A DNA stretch of 64,000 bases from Nocardioides caeni (GTDB lineage Bacteria > Actinomycetota > Actinomycetes > Propionibacteriales > Nocardioidaceae). The position numbers and the translations under genes were made by a program. The stretch is taken from NCBI RefSeq assembly GCF_004912195.1, contig NZ_STGW01000001.1, forward strand, positions 176,967 to 240,966, given 5' to 3'. The notes beneath the pieces are model-generated. The model saw nothing but the letters and a program-made list of their open reading frames with translations, had not been told where the DNA came from and did no database searches. Each line of letters starts with the position of its first letter. Positions within the stretch are counted from its first letter, which is position 1. Shown here piece after piece: positions 37,600 through 45,314 of the stretch.

Positions 37600-38297
37600 G
37601 CCAGGGAGCTCCAGATCGGGTCACCGATCGGGCTCGGGGGCGCCGCGTTGAGACCGGTGGCCGGACCGACGACCGGTCGGGACGCGACCTTGCTGGCGGC
37701 CTTCGAGGCCCAGACGATGTATTCGACGAGCTGCTCCGGGTTGTCCGCTCGGAGCAGGGGCACGTCCTCGTCGCCGATGAAGCGGCGCAGGGAGTGCATG
37801 TCGGCGTCCCGGCCGACGCCGAGGGCGAGCCGCACGGCGGTCGCTCCCCACCGGTTGTTGAGCAGCGACTGAAGTCCCTCGGAGAACGTGACTCCACTGC
37901 TCTGCGTGGGGCGGCCGTCGGAGACCAGGATGATCGCCGGCGGGAAGGCGCTGCTGCTCTCGTCGAGGTGGTCGAGCGCCCCGGCGAGTGTCTGCAGCGC
38001 GCTGCCGAGCTCGGTGAAGCCGCGCGGGACCGCCTCCAGACGGGTCCAGTGGACCTGATCGACGGGAGTCGGCTCCTCGATGATCCAGGCGGGGTCGTTG
38101 GCGAAGGCGAGCACTCGGATCAGCAGCTCGGCGTGCGGATTGGCGCGTGCCTCGTCCTTCAGGTGTGGCAGGACCTCGGTGATCGCGTTGTTGAGGGCCT
38201 GGATGCGGCCCCCGCGCATCATCGATCCGGAGACGTCCAGGACGAAGATGAAGTGCAGTGGCTTGCGGGCGAGTGCGCCGCCGAGGCGATCACTCAT
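37596..38297 (-). CDS. TerY-like von Willebrand factor A domain protein
   Basis: 233 residues forming a single VWA domain with an intact MIDAS metal site: DVSGSMMRGGRI, the later threonine in GFTELGSALQ, and the aspartate in ILVSDGRPTQSS. The layout and size resemble TerY of tellurite-resistance loci. The ATG is preceded by a strong AAGGAGGG site. It is the first gene of a two-gene operon with the PP2C and faces a kinase operon across a 178-base divergent promoter region. It probably acts as an assembly or substrate-recruiting partner. Confidence 0.87.
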   Translation of the reverse strand: MSDRLGGALARKPLHFIFVLDVSGSMMRGGRIQALNNAITEVLPHLKDEARANPHAELLIRVLAFANDPAWIIEEPTPVDQVHWTRLEAVPRGFTELGSALQTLAGALDHLDESSSAFPPAIILVSDGRPTQSSGVTFSEGLQSLLNNRWGATAVRLALGVGRDADMHSLRRFIGDEDVPLLRADNPEQLVEYIVWASKAASKVASRPVVGPATGLNAAPPSPIGDPIWSSLA

Positions 38298-38345
38298 CTC
38301 AGCCCTCCTTGCGATGGTGCGGGGGAAGCGGTGGTTGCGGTGTCC

Positions 38346-38411
38346 ACGCTATCGGTCCTCGGTGGCTGGGTCCGCGTTTCAACCTGCCGGAACCTGTGGA
38401 GGCTATAGATT
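38346..38411. promoter_or_regulatory. Divergent promoters of the VWA-PP2C and kinase-FHA-protease operons
   Basis: Minus strand: TAGCGT at 38346-38351, about 50 bases before the VWA start. Plus strand: TATAGATT at 38404-38411, 65 bases before the kinase start. GCGTTTCAACCTG (38374-38386) lies between them, and GCGTTTCA also occurs at the other divergent promoter of the locus (about 33932-33939). Confidence 0.45.
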
Positions 38412-38475
38412 GTCACGCAGTCCCGGCACAGCGACAACGACACCGCAGGTCATCACACGGAGGTCTGGCACACCC

Positions 38476-39819
38476 ATGGTTCTTCCAGAGGGCGTCGAGG
38501 TCGACCTCGGACCGTTGGGACGCGCCCGGGTGACCTCCCTGCTCGGTCAGGGCGGTCAGGGCTACGTCTTCGAGGTCCGTCGTGACTCGGGCGAGCCGCT
38601 GGCGCTGAAGTGGTACAAGCCCGAGAGCGCGACCGCGCAGCAGTACGACGAGATGCAGCAGCTCGTCGAGATCGGCTCGCCGCACCAGCGCTTCCTGTGG
38701 CCGCTGAGCATGGCCCGGGTCGGCGCTGAGGCGAGCTTCGGCTACGTCATGCACCTGCGTCACCAGCGCTTCCTCGAGCTGAGCTACCTCCTCCTCAACG
38801 CCGATCGCGACGGTCGGCCCCTCGACGTCTCCTTCGCGTCGATCATCGAGCTGTGCCGGCAGCTGAGCTACAGCTTCCTTCGACTGCACGCGCGCGGCCT
38901 GTGCTACCGGGACATCTCCTTCGGCAACGTCTTCTTCGATCCGTCCAACGGGGACGTGCTGATCTGCGACAACGACAACGTCGGCATCGACAACGGGACC
39001 GGCCGAGTGCTCGGCACGCCGTACTTCATGGCGCCCGAGGTCGTGCGCGACACGACCTACCGGACCCTGCCCAACACCGACACCGACCGGCACTCGCTGG
39101 CGGTCCTGCTCTTCTACTCCCTCTTCCTCGGGCACCCGCTCGAGGGAGCACGCACGGATGCCGGGATGCGCGACGCGCACTGGCTGATGACCCACTTCGG
39201 CACCGACCCGCTCTTCTGCATGCACCCCTCCCGCGCCGAGAACCGCCCCGCGACGATCGTGCAGCAGTACTGGAACATCTACCCGAAGTTCCTGCGTGAC
39301 CTGTTCACCCAGGCCTTCGTCGACGGGATGGACAACCCGGGTGCCCGCGTGACCGAGGGCCAGTGGATCAAGGCGATGGACCGGTTGCGCGACGGGATGC
39401 TCGCCTGTCCCACCTGCGGCACCACGAACTTCTGGAGCCAGGGCGACGCCAGCCTCACCTGCTGGCAGGACCAGACCGAGTTCACCCCGCCCTATCTCCT
39501 GCAGATCGGCCGCCGCACGCTGGCGGTCGGGCCGCAGACGGCCATCCGCTCCGACCACCTGACCTCGGGGGTCGATCAGCCGACGCCGCTCGCACGGGTG
39601 CGTCAGCACCCTGAGGCGCGTGAGCGCTGGGGCCTGCACAACGACTCCGACTTCTCCTGGCCCGTGACCTATCCGGGCGGTCAGCACTTCCTGCTGGAGC
39701 CGGACCGGACGATCGAGCTCGTCAACGGCGCTCGGATCCAGATCCGCAACGCCACCGTGCAGGTCCGACAGCCGACGCCGCCGGCACCGTCGTCGCCCGT
39801 GACCAGCGTCGTGGGGTGA
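38476..39819 (+). CDS. TerY-P-type protein kinase with C-terminal zinc ribbon
   Basis: 447 residues. Kinase features: glycine loop LGQGGQGYVFEV (23-34), lysine 45 in LALKWYK, catalytic loop YRDISFGN (144-151) in place of HRDxKxxN, and CDNDNVG (164-170) in place of DFG. The retained Asp146, Asn151 and an aspartate at 165 or 167 suggest it may still be active. A cysteine set, CPTCGTTNFW with LTCW (311-330), resembles a zinc ribbon. The C-terminal 110 residues are beta-rich. This plan matches the kinase of TerY-P triads. It is co-translated with the FHA-protease gene (GTGA). Confidence 0.85.
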   Translation: MVLPEGVEVDLGPLGRARVTSLLGQGGQGYVFEVRRDSGEPLALKWYKPESATAQQYDEMQQLVEIGSPHQRFLWPLSMARVGAEASFGYVMHLRHQRFLELSYLLLNADRDGRPLDVSFASIIELCRQLSYSFLRLHARGLCYRDISFGNVFFDPSNGDVLICDNDNVGIDNGTGRVLGTPYFMAPEVVRDTTYRTLPNTDTDRHSLAVLLFYSLFLGHPLEGARTDAGMRDAHWLMTHFGTDPLFCMHPSRAENRPATIVQQYWNIYPKFLRDLFTQAFVDGMDNPGARVTEGQWIKAMDRLRDGMLACPTCGTTNFWSQGDASLTCWQDQTEFTPPYLLQIGRRTLAVGPQTAIRSDHLTSGVDQPTPLARVRQHPEARERWGLHNDSDFSWPVTYPGGQHFLLEPDRTIELVNGARIQIRNATVQVRQPTPPAPSSPVTSVVG

Positions 39820-41843
39820 GCGGAGTGTCCGCGCTCGTGGTCGAGGTCGACGGCCGGGTCCTGCGCCTCGAGGGCCGATCCGCGTTCCACATCGGGCGGG
39901 CGATCGAGGCCGACATCGTGTTGACCGCGGGCTCGGTGTCGCGACGCCACGCCGAGATCCGCTCCGTCGACGGCGTGTGGACCCTGATCGACGCGGGCAG
40001 CCAATTCGGGACGTTCGTCGACGAGCAGCGGATCACCGAGCACCCCATCGAGCAGCGGGTCGAGGTGCGCTGTGGTCCGCCGGCGGCCGGCGCGACGCTC
40101 ACGGTCATCCCCGCCGAGCAGTACGACGACGCGTCGGCCACGCCGTCCGTCCCGGCGCCGCTCGCGCCCATGCCCGACGGACTGCTCGACGAGCCGACGT
40201 CGGTCCCGCGGCCGGTCACGCCGGGCGGGGAGGCGCCGCGGCCCGACCACACGGCGGTCGCGCCGCGCCGCGCCGGTGCGCCGGACGCTCCCGTGCCCCC
40301 GCTCTCGCCACCGCCCCTGCCAGCAGCGGCGGCGCCGGGCAGTGAGCGCTTCGCGCCCCCGGGTGCGGCTCCGGCGACCCCACCCGGCCTGCCGCCGGCG
40401 CCGTTGTCAGGCCCACCGCCGGTCCCTGCGGCCCTGCCTCCTGTGCCCCAGGCGCCGCCCGCGGCGGGAGCACGGCCGCCGGGTGGCTCCGTCGTGCCAC
40501 CCCCGATCGACGGCAACGAGGCCACCCAGGTCCTGGCCGCCATCGCGTCGCCGGGTCCGGTCGGGCAGCCCGGACCCAGCGGTCCACCACCCCCGCGCAC
40601 GGGCCCCGACCTGCTGGTGGTCGCCGAGGGCCGCGAGCACCGGTTCCGCCACCCCGCCCAGGTCACCGTCGGCCGCCGGAGTGACTGCACCGTGGTGATC
40701 AGCGACCCGGCGTGCTCGCGCATCCACGGCCGGATCGACGCGCACCCCGGCGGTTGGAGCTTCACCAATCTCTCCAACGAGAACTCTTTCCTCGACGGAC
40801 GACGCGTCGTGCACCGCGCCTTCGACGAGCGGACCAGTCTCCGGCTCGGCCATCCGGTGGCAGGCCCCGAGCTGATCCTGGTGCCGATCCTGTCGGCGGC
40901 CGAGGAGGAGCGGCGGATCGCCCGTCGTCGCTGGGGCCGGCGCCTCGTGGTCGTCGGCGTGGTCGCTGCCGTCCTCACCCTGATCGGCGGGGCGGTGGCT
41001 GGTGCCTGGCTGATCGGTCGGGACGACGACGGCGACCGTCGTACGAGCGGGTCCAGCTCCGAGGGCACCGCGCCCGGTCCCGACGGCACACACCCGCCGT
41101 CTCCCGGGACGGACTCCATGGGCTTCCTGTCCGACGCCGAGCTGGACGCAGCGAAGGCCGCGACGGTGAAGATCACCGCGGAGACGCACTACATCGACGA
41201 CCCGTCCTCGATCGGCGAATACCACGGCTCCGGGTCGATCATCAGCTCCGACGGGCTGATCCTCACCAACGCCCATGTCGCCGAGCCGGAGGCCGAGGGC
41301 CTCTACGAGCAGTACGGCGGGCCGCAGATCGCCAATCCCGAGTACCTGTTGATCTCGCTGACCGACGGGATGACCGACACCAACGCTCCGCCGGCGTTCC
41401 GCGCGCGGGTGGTCGCGGCTGACGGCCACCTCGACGCGGCGGTCGTCCAGATCTATGCCAACGCCGACGGCAGCGACCTCGACGGCGACCTGGACCTGCC
41501 GGCCGTCGAGGTCGGCGACTCCGACGACCTGAGGGCGGGCGACGACGTCACGGTCCTCGGCTTCCCGGCGGTGGCGGGCTCGGGGGCGTCGATCACCGTG
41601 ACCACGGGAGTCATCTCGACGGTGCTCAACATTCCCGAGCTCGGCCCGCGCTCGGAGCTCGACACCGATGCCCGCATCGCGCCCGGCAACTCCGGTGGCA
41701 TGGCCGTCAACAACGACGGAGAGCTGATCGGCATCCCGACCGCCCTCCAGTCGGATGAGGGCACCACCGTCACCAGTGGCCGAATCCGCTCGATCGATGT
41801 CGTGAAGGACCTGATCGAGGAGGCCGAGGCCGCGGTCGGCTGA
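39816..41843 (+). CDS. FHA-FHA-transmembrane-trypsin-like protease fusion
   Basis: 675 residues. FHA domain 1 (about 14-80: HIGRAIEADIVL, SVSRRHAEI, QFGTFV); a proline-rich linker (110-265); FHA domain 2 (about 265-350: TVGRRSDCTVVI, CSRIHGRID, NSFLDG); one membrane helix (377-400); then a trypsin-like domain with His487 in TNAHVA, Asp540 in HLDAAVV and Ser626 in GNSGG. By the positive-inside rule the FHA domains are cytoplasmic and the protease is outside. Phosphothreonine binding inside could gate proteolysis outside; that is inference. The GTG overlaps the kinase stop. Confidence 0.9.
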   Translation: MSGVSALVVEVDGRVLRLEGRSAFHIGRAIEADIVLTAGSVSRRHAEIRSVDGVWTLIDAGSQFGTFVDEQRITEHPIEQRVEVRCGPPAAGATLTVIPAEQYDDASATPSVPAPLAPMPDGLLDEPTSVPRPVTPGGEAPRPDHTAVAPRRAGAPDAPVPPLSPPPLPAAAAPGSERFAPPGAAPATPPGLPPAPLSGPPPVPAALPPVPQAPPAAGARPPGGSVVPPPIDGNEATQVLAAIASPGPVGQPGPSGPPPPRTGPDLLVVAEGREHRFRHPAQVTVGRRSDCTVVISDPACSRIHGRIDAHPGGWSFTNLSNENSFLDGRRVVHRAFDERTSLRLGHPVAGPELILVPILSAAEEERRIARRRWGRRLVVVGVVAAVLTLIGGAVAGAWLIGRDDDGDRRTSGSSSEGTAPGPDGTHPPSPGTDSMGFLSDAELDAAKAATVKITAETHYIDDPSSIGEYHGSGSIISSDGLILTNAHVAEPEAEGLYEQYGGPQIANPEYLLISLTDGMTDTNAPPAFRARVVAADGHLDAAVVQIYANADGSDLDGDLDLPAVEVGDSDDLRAGDDVTVLGFPAVAGSGASITVTTGVISTVLNIPELGPRSELDTDARIAPGNSGGMAVNNDGELIGIPTALQSDEGTTVTSGRIRSIDVVKDLIEEAEAAVG

Positions 41844-41862
41844 CGCCGCGCGTCGACGCCAG

Positions 41863-42816
41863 TCAGCTGGCCTTCTTGGCGGCCGTCTTCTTGGCAGTGG
41901 ACTTCTTTGCCGCAGTCTTCTTGGCGGCTGTCTTCTTCGTGGCCGTCTTCTTGGCCGGTGCCTTCTTCGCAGCGGCCTTCCCAGCCGCCGCCTTGCCGGC
42001 CTTCTTCACCGGTTCTTCGGGGCCGGACTCGCCGCGGGAGACCTTGGCCGCCTCGACCGAGCGCTGGAGGGCTGCCAGCAGGTCGACCACCTCGCCGCCG
42101 GTCTTGGCGGACGTCTCGGTGCGCTGCACCTCGCCGCCCTCGATCTTGGCCGTGACGACGGCCTGGACCGCCTCGGCGTAGTCGTCCTCGAACTCGGCCG
42201 GGTCGAAGTCGCCGGAGAGCGTCTCGATGAGCATCTGGGCCATCTTGACCTCGGCGTCCTTGACCTCGCCGGCCTCGACACTGAAATCGGGCTGCCGGAT
42301 CTCGTCGGGCCACATCATCGTCTGCAGCACGATCACGTCGCCGGTCTCGGTCTCGCGCACCCGCAGGACGGCGGTGGTGGTGCGCTGACGCAGCGCCACG
42401 GTGACGACGGCCATCCGCTTCGAGTCCAGCAGGGCCTGACGCAGCAAGGCATAGGGCTTGGCGCCGGTCCCCTCCGGCTCCAGGTAGTAGGACTTCTCGA
42501 ACAGCAGCGGGTCGATCTGCTCAGCGGGCACGAACCGCTCGACCGCGATCTCGCGCGACGACGTCGTGGGGAGGTTCGCCATGTCCTCGTCGGTGAGGAT
42601 GACCATCTCGCCGTCCTCGGTCTCGTAACCCTTGGCGATGTCGGAGTAGGGGACCTCCTCGCCGTCGAGCGAGCAGATCCGCTGGTACTTGATCCGCCCG
42701 CCGTCCTTGGCATGCACCTGACGGAACGACACGTCGTGACTCTCGGTCGCGCTGTAGAGCTTCACGGGCACACTGACCAGCCCGAAGGAGACCGCGCCCT
42801 TCCAGATCGCACGCAT
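41863..42816 (-). CDS. ku: Non-homologous end-joining protein Ku
   Basis: 317 residues. The Ku core begins MRAIWKGAVSFGLVSVPVKL and includes YQRICSLDGEEV and the DNA-bridging beta-barrel region. It forms a ring on broken DNA ends and recruits the ligase encoded divergently. The last 50 residues are a histone-like tail made of repeated KKTAAKK/KKAPAKK units, seen in some actinobacterial Ku proteins and likely to aid DNA binding. The ATG has TACGCT ending six bases upstream, predicting a leaderless mRNA. Confidence 0.96.
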   Translation of the reverse strand: MRAIWKGAVSFGLVSVPVKLYSATESHDVSFRQVHAKDGGRIKYQRICSLDGEEVPYSDIAKGYETEDGEMVILTDEDMANLPTTSSREIAVERFVPAEQIDPLLFEKSYYLEPEGTGAKPYALLRQALLDSKRMAVVTVALRQRTTTAVLRVRETETGDVIVLQTMMWPDEIRQPDFSVEAGEVKDAEVKMAQMLIETLSGDFDPAEFEDDYAEAVQAVVTAKIEGGEVQRTETSAKTGGEVVDLLAALQRSVEAAKVSRGESGPEEPVKKAGKAAAGKAAAKKAPAKKTATKKTAAKKTAAKKSTAKKTAAKKAS

Positions 42817-42822
42817 GGGTCG

Positions 42823-42865
42823 AGCGTACTCGTCGCGTCCCCCGATCGAGCCGGCCTGACAGGAT
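42823..42865. promoter_or_regulatory. Back-to-back leaderless promoter boxes of ku and the DNA ligase gene
   Basis: Minus strand TACGCT (42823-42828) ends six bases before the ku ATG. Plus strand CAGGAT (42860-42865) ends six bases before the ligase GTG. The two gene starts are only 55 bases apart, so the -35 regions must overlap. Confidence 0.5.
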
Positions 42866-42871
42866 GGACGG

Positions 42872-43810
42872 GTGCCCGACCTGCTGCCGATGCTCGCCAC
42901 CCCGAGCAGCCACGTGCCGGCGGGCGAGGAGTGGCGCCACGAGGTGAAGTGGGACGGCGTCCGCGCGTTGACGCACGTCACGGGCGGCTCGGTCACGATG
43001 ACCAGCCGCAACGCCAACCGCATCACCGCGGCCTGGCCCGATCTCGCCGTCGCGCCGGCCGTCGGCGACGACACGGTCGTGGACGGGGAGATCATCGCCC
43101 TCAACGAGCGCGGCGTGCCCGACTTCCGCGTGCTCGCCGATCGGATGCACGTGCGCAAGCCTGCGACCGTCGCCCGACTGGCCGAGAGGATCCCGGCGAC
43201 CTACATGGTCTTCGACGTGCTCCGCCTGGCCGGCGAGGACCTCTGCGACCTCCCGCTCGAGGAGCGTCGCCGCCGGCTCGCCGACCTCGACCTCAGCCGC
43301 GCCGGCTGGCAGGTCCCCCAGGACTACGACGACGGCGCGATGCTCTTCGAGGCGACCCGGGCCCAGGGCCTCGAGGGCATCGTCAGCAAGCGGGTCGGGT
43401 CGGCCTACCGGCCCGGGCAGCGCACGCCGCACTGGGTGAAGCTCCCGCACCGCCACCGCGGCTCCTTCGTCATCGGCGGCTGGCGCCCCCAGACCGGCAC
43501 GGCCGACCGACTCGCGTCCCTCCTGGTGGGTGAGCCGACCGCCGACGGCCTGCTCTATCGCGGCCGGGTCGGGAGCGGCATCGGGCCGAAGCAGTCCCGG
43601 GTCCTGACCGAGCTGCTGGCGGACCTCAGCACGGCAACCGGGCCCTTCGCCGACGAGGTCCCGCGCGTCGACGCCGCCGGCACGACGTGGGTCGAGCCGG
43701 TCGTGGTGGTGGACGTCGACACGCACGGGGTCGGCTACGACCGGCTGCGCCAACCGTCGTTCCAGGGCGTCCGGACCGACCTCACCCCGGACGACCTGGT
43801 GAACCGCTGA
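42872..43810 (+). CDS. ATP-dependent DNA ligase (LigD ligase-domain type)
   Basis: 312 residues. The adenylation motif is VKWDGVRAL (catalytic Lys about 30), followed by VVDGEIIALNERG, a motif IV region (EGIVSKRVGSAYRPGQR) and motif V (HWVKLPHRH), then an OB-fold ending in YDRLRQPSFQGVRTD. It is a stand-alone homologue of the ligase part of LigD and seals double-strand breaks with Ku. The GTG start is leaderless-type. The stop overlaps the ATG of the polymerase gene by one base, so the two enzymes are co-expressed as separate chains. Confidence 0.92.
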   Translation: MPDLLPMLATPSSHVPAGEEWRHEVKWDGVRALTHVTGGSVTMTSRNANRITAAWPDLAVAPAVGDDTVVDGEIIALNERGVPDFRVLADRMHVRKPATVARLAERIPATYMVFDVLRLAGEDLCDLPLEERRRRLADLDLSRAGWQVPQDYDDGAMLFEATRAQGLEGIVSKRVGSAYRPGQRTPHWVKLPHRHRGSFVIGGWRPQTGTADRLASLLVGEPTADGLLYRGRVGSGIGPKQSRVLTELLADLSTATGPFADEVPRVDAAGTTWVEPVVVVDVDTHGVGYDRLRQPSFQGVRTDLTPDDLVNR

Positions 43811-44727
43811 TGCCGAGGAGTCCCCAGCGCCCGCAGACCGAGGTGCACGTCGACGTCGAGGGCCGCACGCTGCGGCTGACCAACCTGGAGAAGGTCCTCT
43901 ACCCGTCGACCGGTACGACGAAGGGCGAGGTGCTGGACTACTACGCGCGGATCGCGCCGGTGTTGCTGCCGCACCTCGCCGGCCGCCCGGTCACCCGGAT
44001 CCGCTGGCCGCACGGCGTCGGCGACAAGAGCTTCTTCGAGAAGAACGCCCCGGCGGGCACGCCCTCTTGGGTGCGCACGGCCGAGGTGCCCACGACCGGC
44101 AGCCGCGGCGCGAGCAGGCACGGCGACACGCTCGTGTTCCCCATCATCGACCAGCTGGCGACCCTGATGTGGGCCGTCAACCTGGCGGCCCTCGAGCTCC
44201 ACGTGCACCAGTGGACGGTCGACGGCGACGGCGAGCCGGTGGGCGCCGACCGGCTCGTCATCGACCTCGACCCGGGAGAGGGGGCCGGCCTGCACGAGTG
44301 CTGCGGCGTCGCCCTGCTCGTGCGCGAGGCGCTGGCGGCGCGCGACCTGGACGCCCACCCGGTCACCAGCGGGAGCAAGGGGCTGCATCTCTATGCACGC
44401 CTCGACGCGCCGCTGCCGCCCGAGGAGACGAGCGCGCTGGCGAAGGAGATCGCCGAGGAGCTGCAGACCGGTCACGGCGACCTGGTCACGGCGACCATGA
44501 CGAAGGCCCGTCGGCGGGGCAAGGTCTTTCTCGACTGGTCGCAGAACGCCGGATCGAAGACCACGGTCGCGCCCTACTCGCTGCGCGGCACACCGCGACC
44601 CCAGGTGGCCACGCCCGTGACCTGGGAGGAGGTCGCCGAAGGAGCCGATGATCCCTTGGGTCTCGACCAGTTCACGATGGCGCAGGCGCTGGAGCGCGTG
44701 GATGAGTACGGCGACCTGTTCGCCTGA
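43810..44727 (+). CDS. LigD-type DNA polymerase/primase domain protein
   Basis: 305 residues of the archaeo-eukaryotic primase-like polymerase domain of LigD: LTNLEKVLYPSTGTTKGEVLDYY, the metal-binding pair in RLVIDLDPGEG, VTSGSKGLHLYARL and the third aspartate in KVFLDWSQN. It fills gaps and adds ribonucleotides at broken ends during end joining. The phosphoesterase (3'-healing nuclease) domain found in fused LigD proteins is not encoded here. Start by overlap with the ligase gene (TGATG). Confidence 0.92.
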   Translation: MPRSPQRPQTEVHVDVEGRTLRLTNLEKVLYPSTGTTKGEVLDYYARIAPVLLPHLAGRPVTRIRWPHGVGDKSFFEKNAPAGTPSWVRTAEVPTTGSRGASRHGDTLVFPIIDQLATLMWAVNLAALELHVHQWTVDGDGEPVGADRLVIDLDPGEGAGLHECCGVALLVREALAARDLDAHPVTSGSKGLHLYARLDAPLPPEETSALAKEIAEELQTGHGDLVTATMTKARRRGKVFLDWSQNAGSKTTVAPYSLRGTPRPQVATPVTWEEVAEGADDPLGLDQFTMAQALERVDEYGDLFA

Positions 44728-44740
44728 CTGCTCCGACTCC

Positions 44741-44814
44741 GACGCGCGGTCGCGACCTCCTCCTGTCGACTGTCGCGCGGAACGGACTGGATTTCGACGC
44801 GCGGTCGCGACCTC
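44741..44814. repeat. Two 19-base direct repeats after the LigD-polymerase gene
   Basis: GACGCGCGGTCGCGACCTC occurs at 44741-44759 and 44796-44814, 55 bases apart, in the 143-base gap between the polymerase stop and the next gene's stop. The repeats are GC-rich and contain palindromic parts (GGTCGCGACC). They may be remnants of the dispersed intergenic repeat also seen near 2.4 and 46.2 kb. Confidence 0.6.
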
Positions 44815-44870
44815 GTTCCTCGGTCGCGCGCTTGCTCAATCCGCCGGCGCCCACGCGCCGCGTTCGTTCC

Positions 44871-45245
44871 TCACGCGTCGCTGCGCCGGCGCATCCCGTA
44901 GACGTCGAACTCGGTGACCACGCCGGCCGGGTCGCCGCCGGAGCCCACGACACCGGCCAGCTCCTCCGGGGCGACGGCGTGGTCGGCCTCGTCGAGCGTG
45001 GCGTCGATGAGCAGCTGGAGCTCGGCCGTGGCATCGGTGACGCGGGCGGCGGCCATGTCGATGCGCCACCCCTGCCGGCCCAGCTCGTCGAGGACGCCCA
45101 TGAGCGTGGTGTTCTTCTCGGCGACCACGCCCTCGAAGCCGTCGTGGGCCTCGACGAGGTAGATCGGCCGTGTCACGGCGAGCGCGGCAGCGTCATAGAG
45201 CGGCACCCACAGGCGCGCGTACTCGTACTGCCGTCGACCGCTCAC
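44871..45245 (-). CDS. Small conserved-looking protein of unknown function
   Basis: 124 residues starting MSGRRQYEYARLWVPLYDAA and containing TLMGVLDELGRQGWRID, a pattern of helix plus short strands common in small actinobacterial proteins that take a DUF4177-like form; I cannot assign the family firmly. No membrane segment or signal peptide. TACACT ends six bases before the GTG start (leaderless type), which supports a real gene. It is monocistronic. Confidence 0.65.
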   Translation of the reverse strand: MSGRRQYEYARLWVPLYDAAALAVTRPIYLVEAHDGFEGVVAEKNTTLMGVLDELGRQGWRIDMAAARVTDATAELQLLIDATLDEADHAVAPEELAGVVGSGGDPAGVVTEFDVYGMRRRSDA

Positions 45246-45314
45246 GTCGTCAGTGTAGGTCGCATGACGCGTGCCGTCGTGCCGGATTCGGTCTCGCCGT
45301 GTGTCCGCGAGCGG

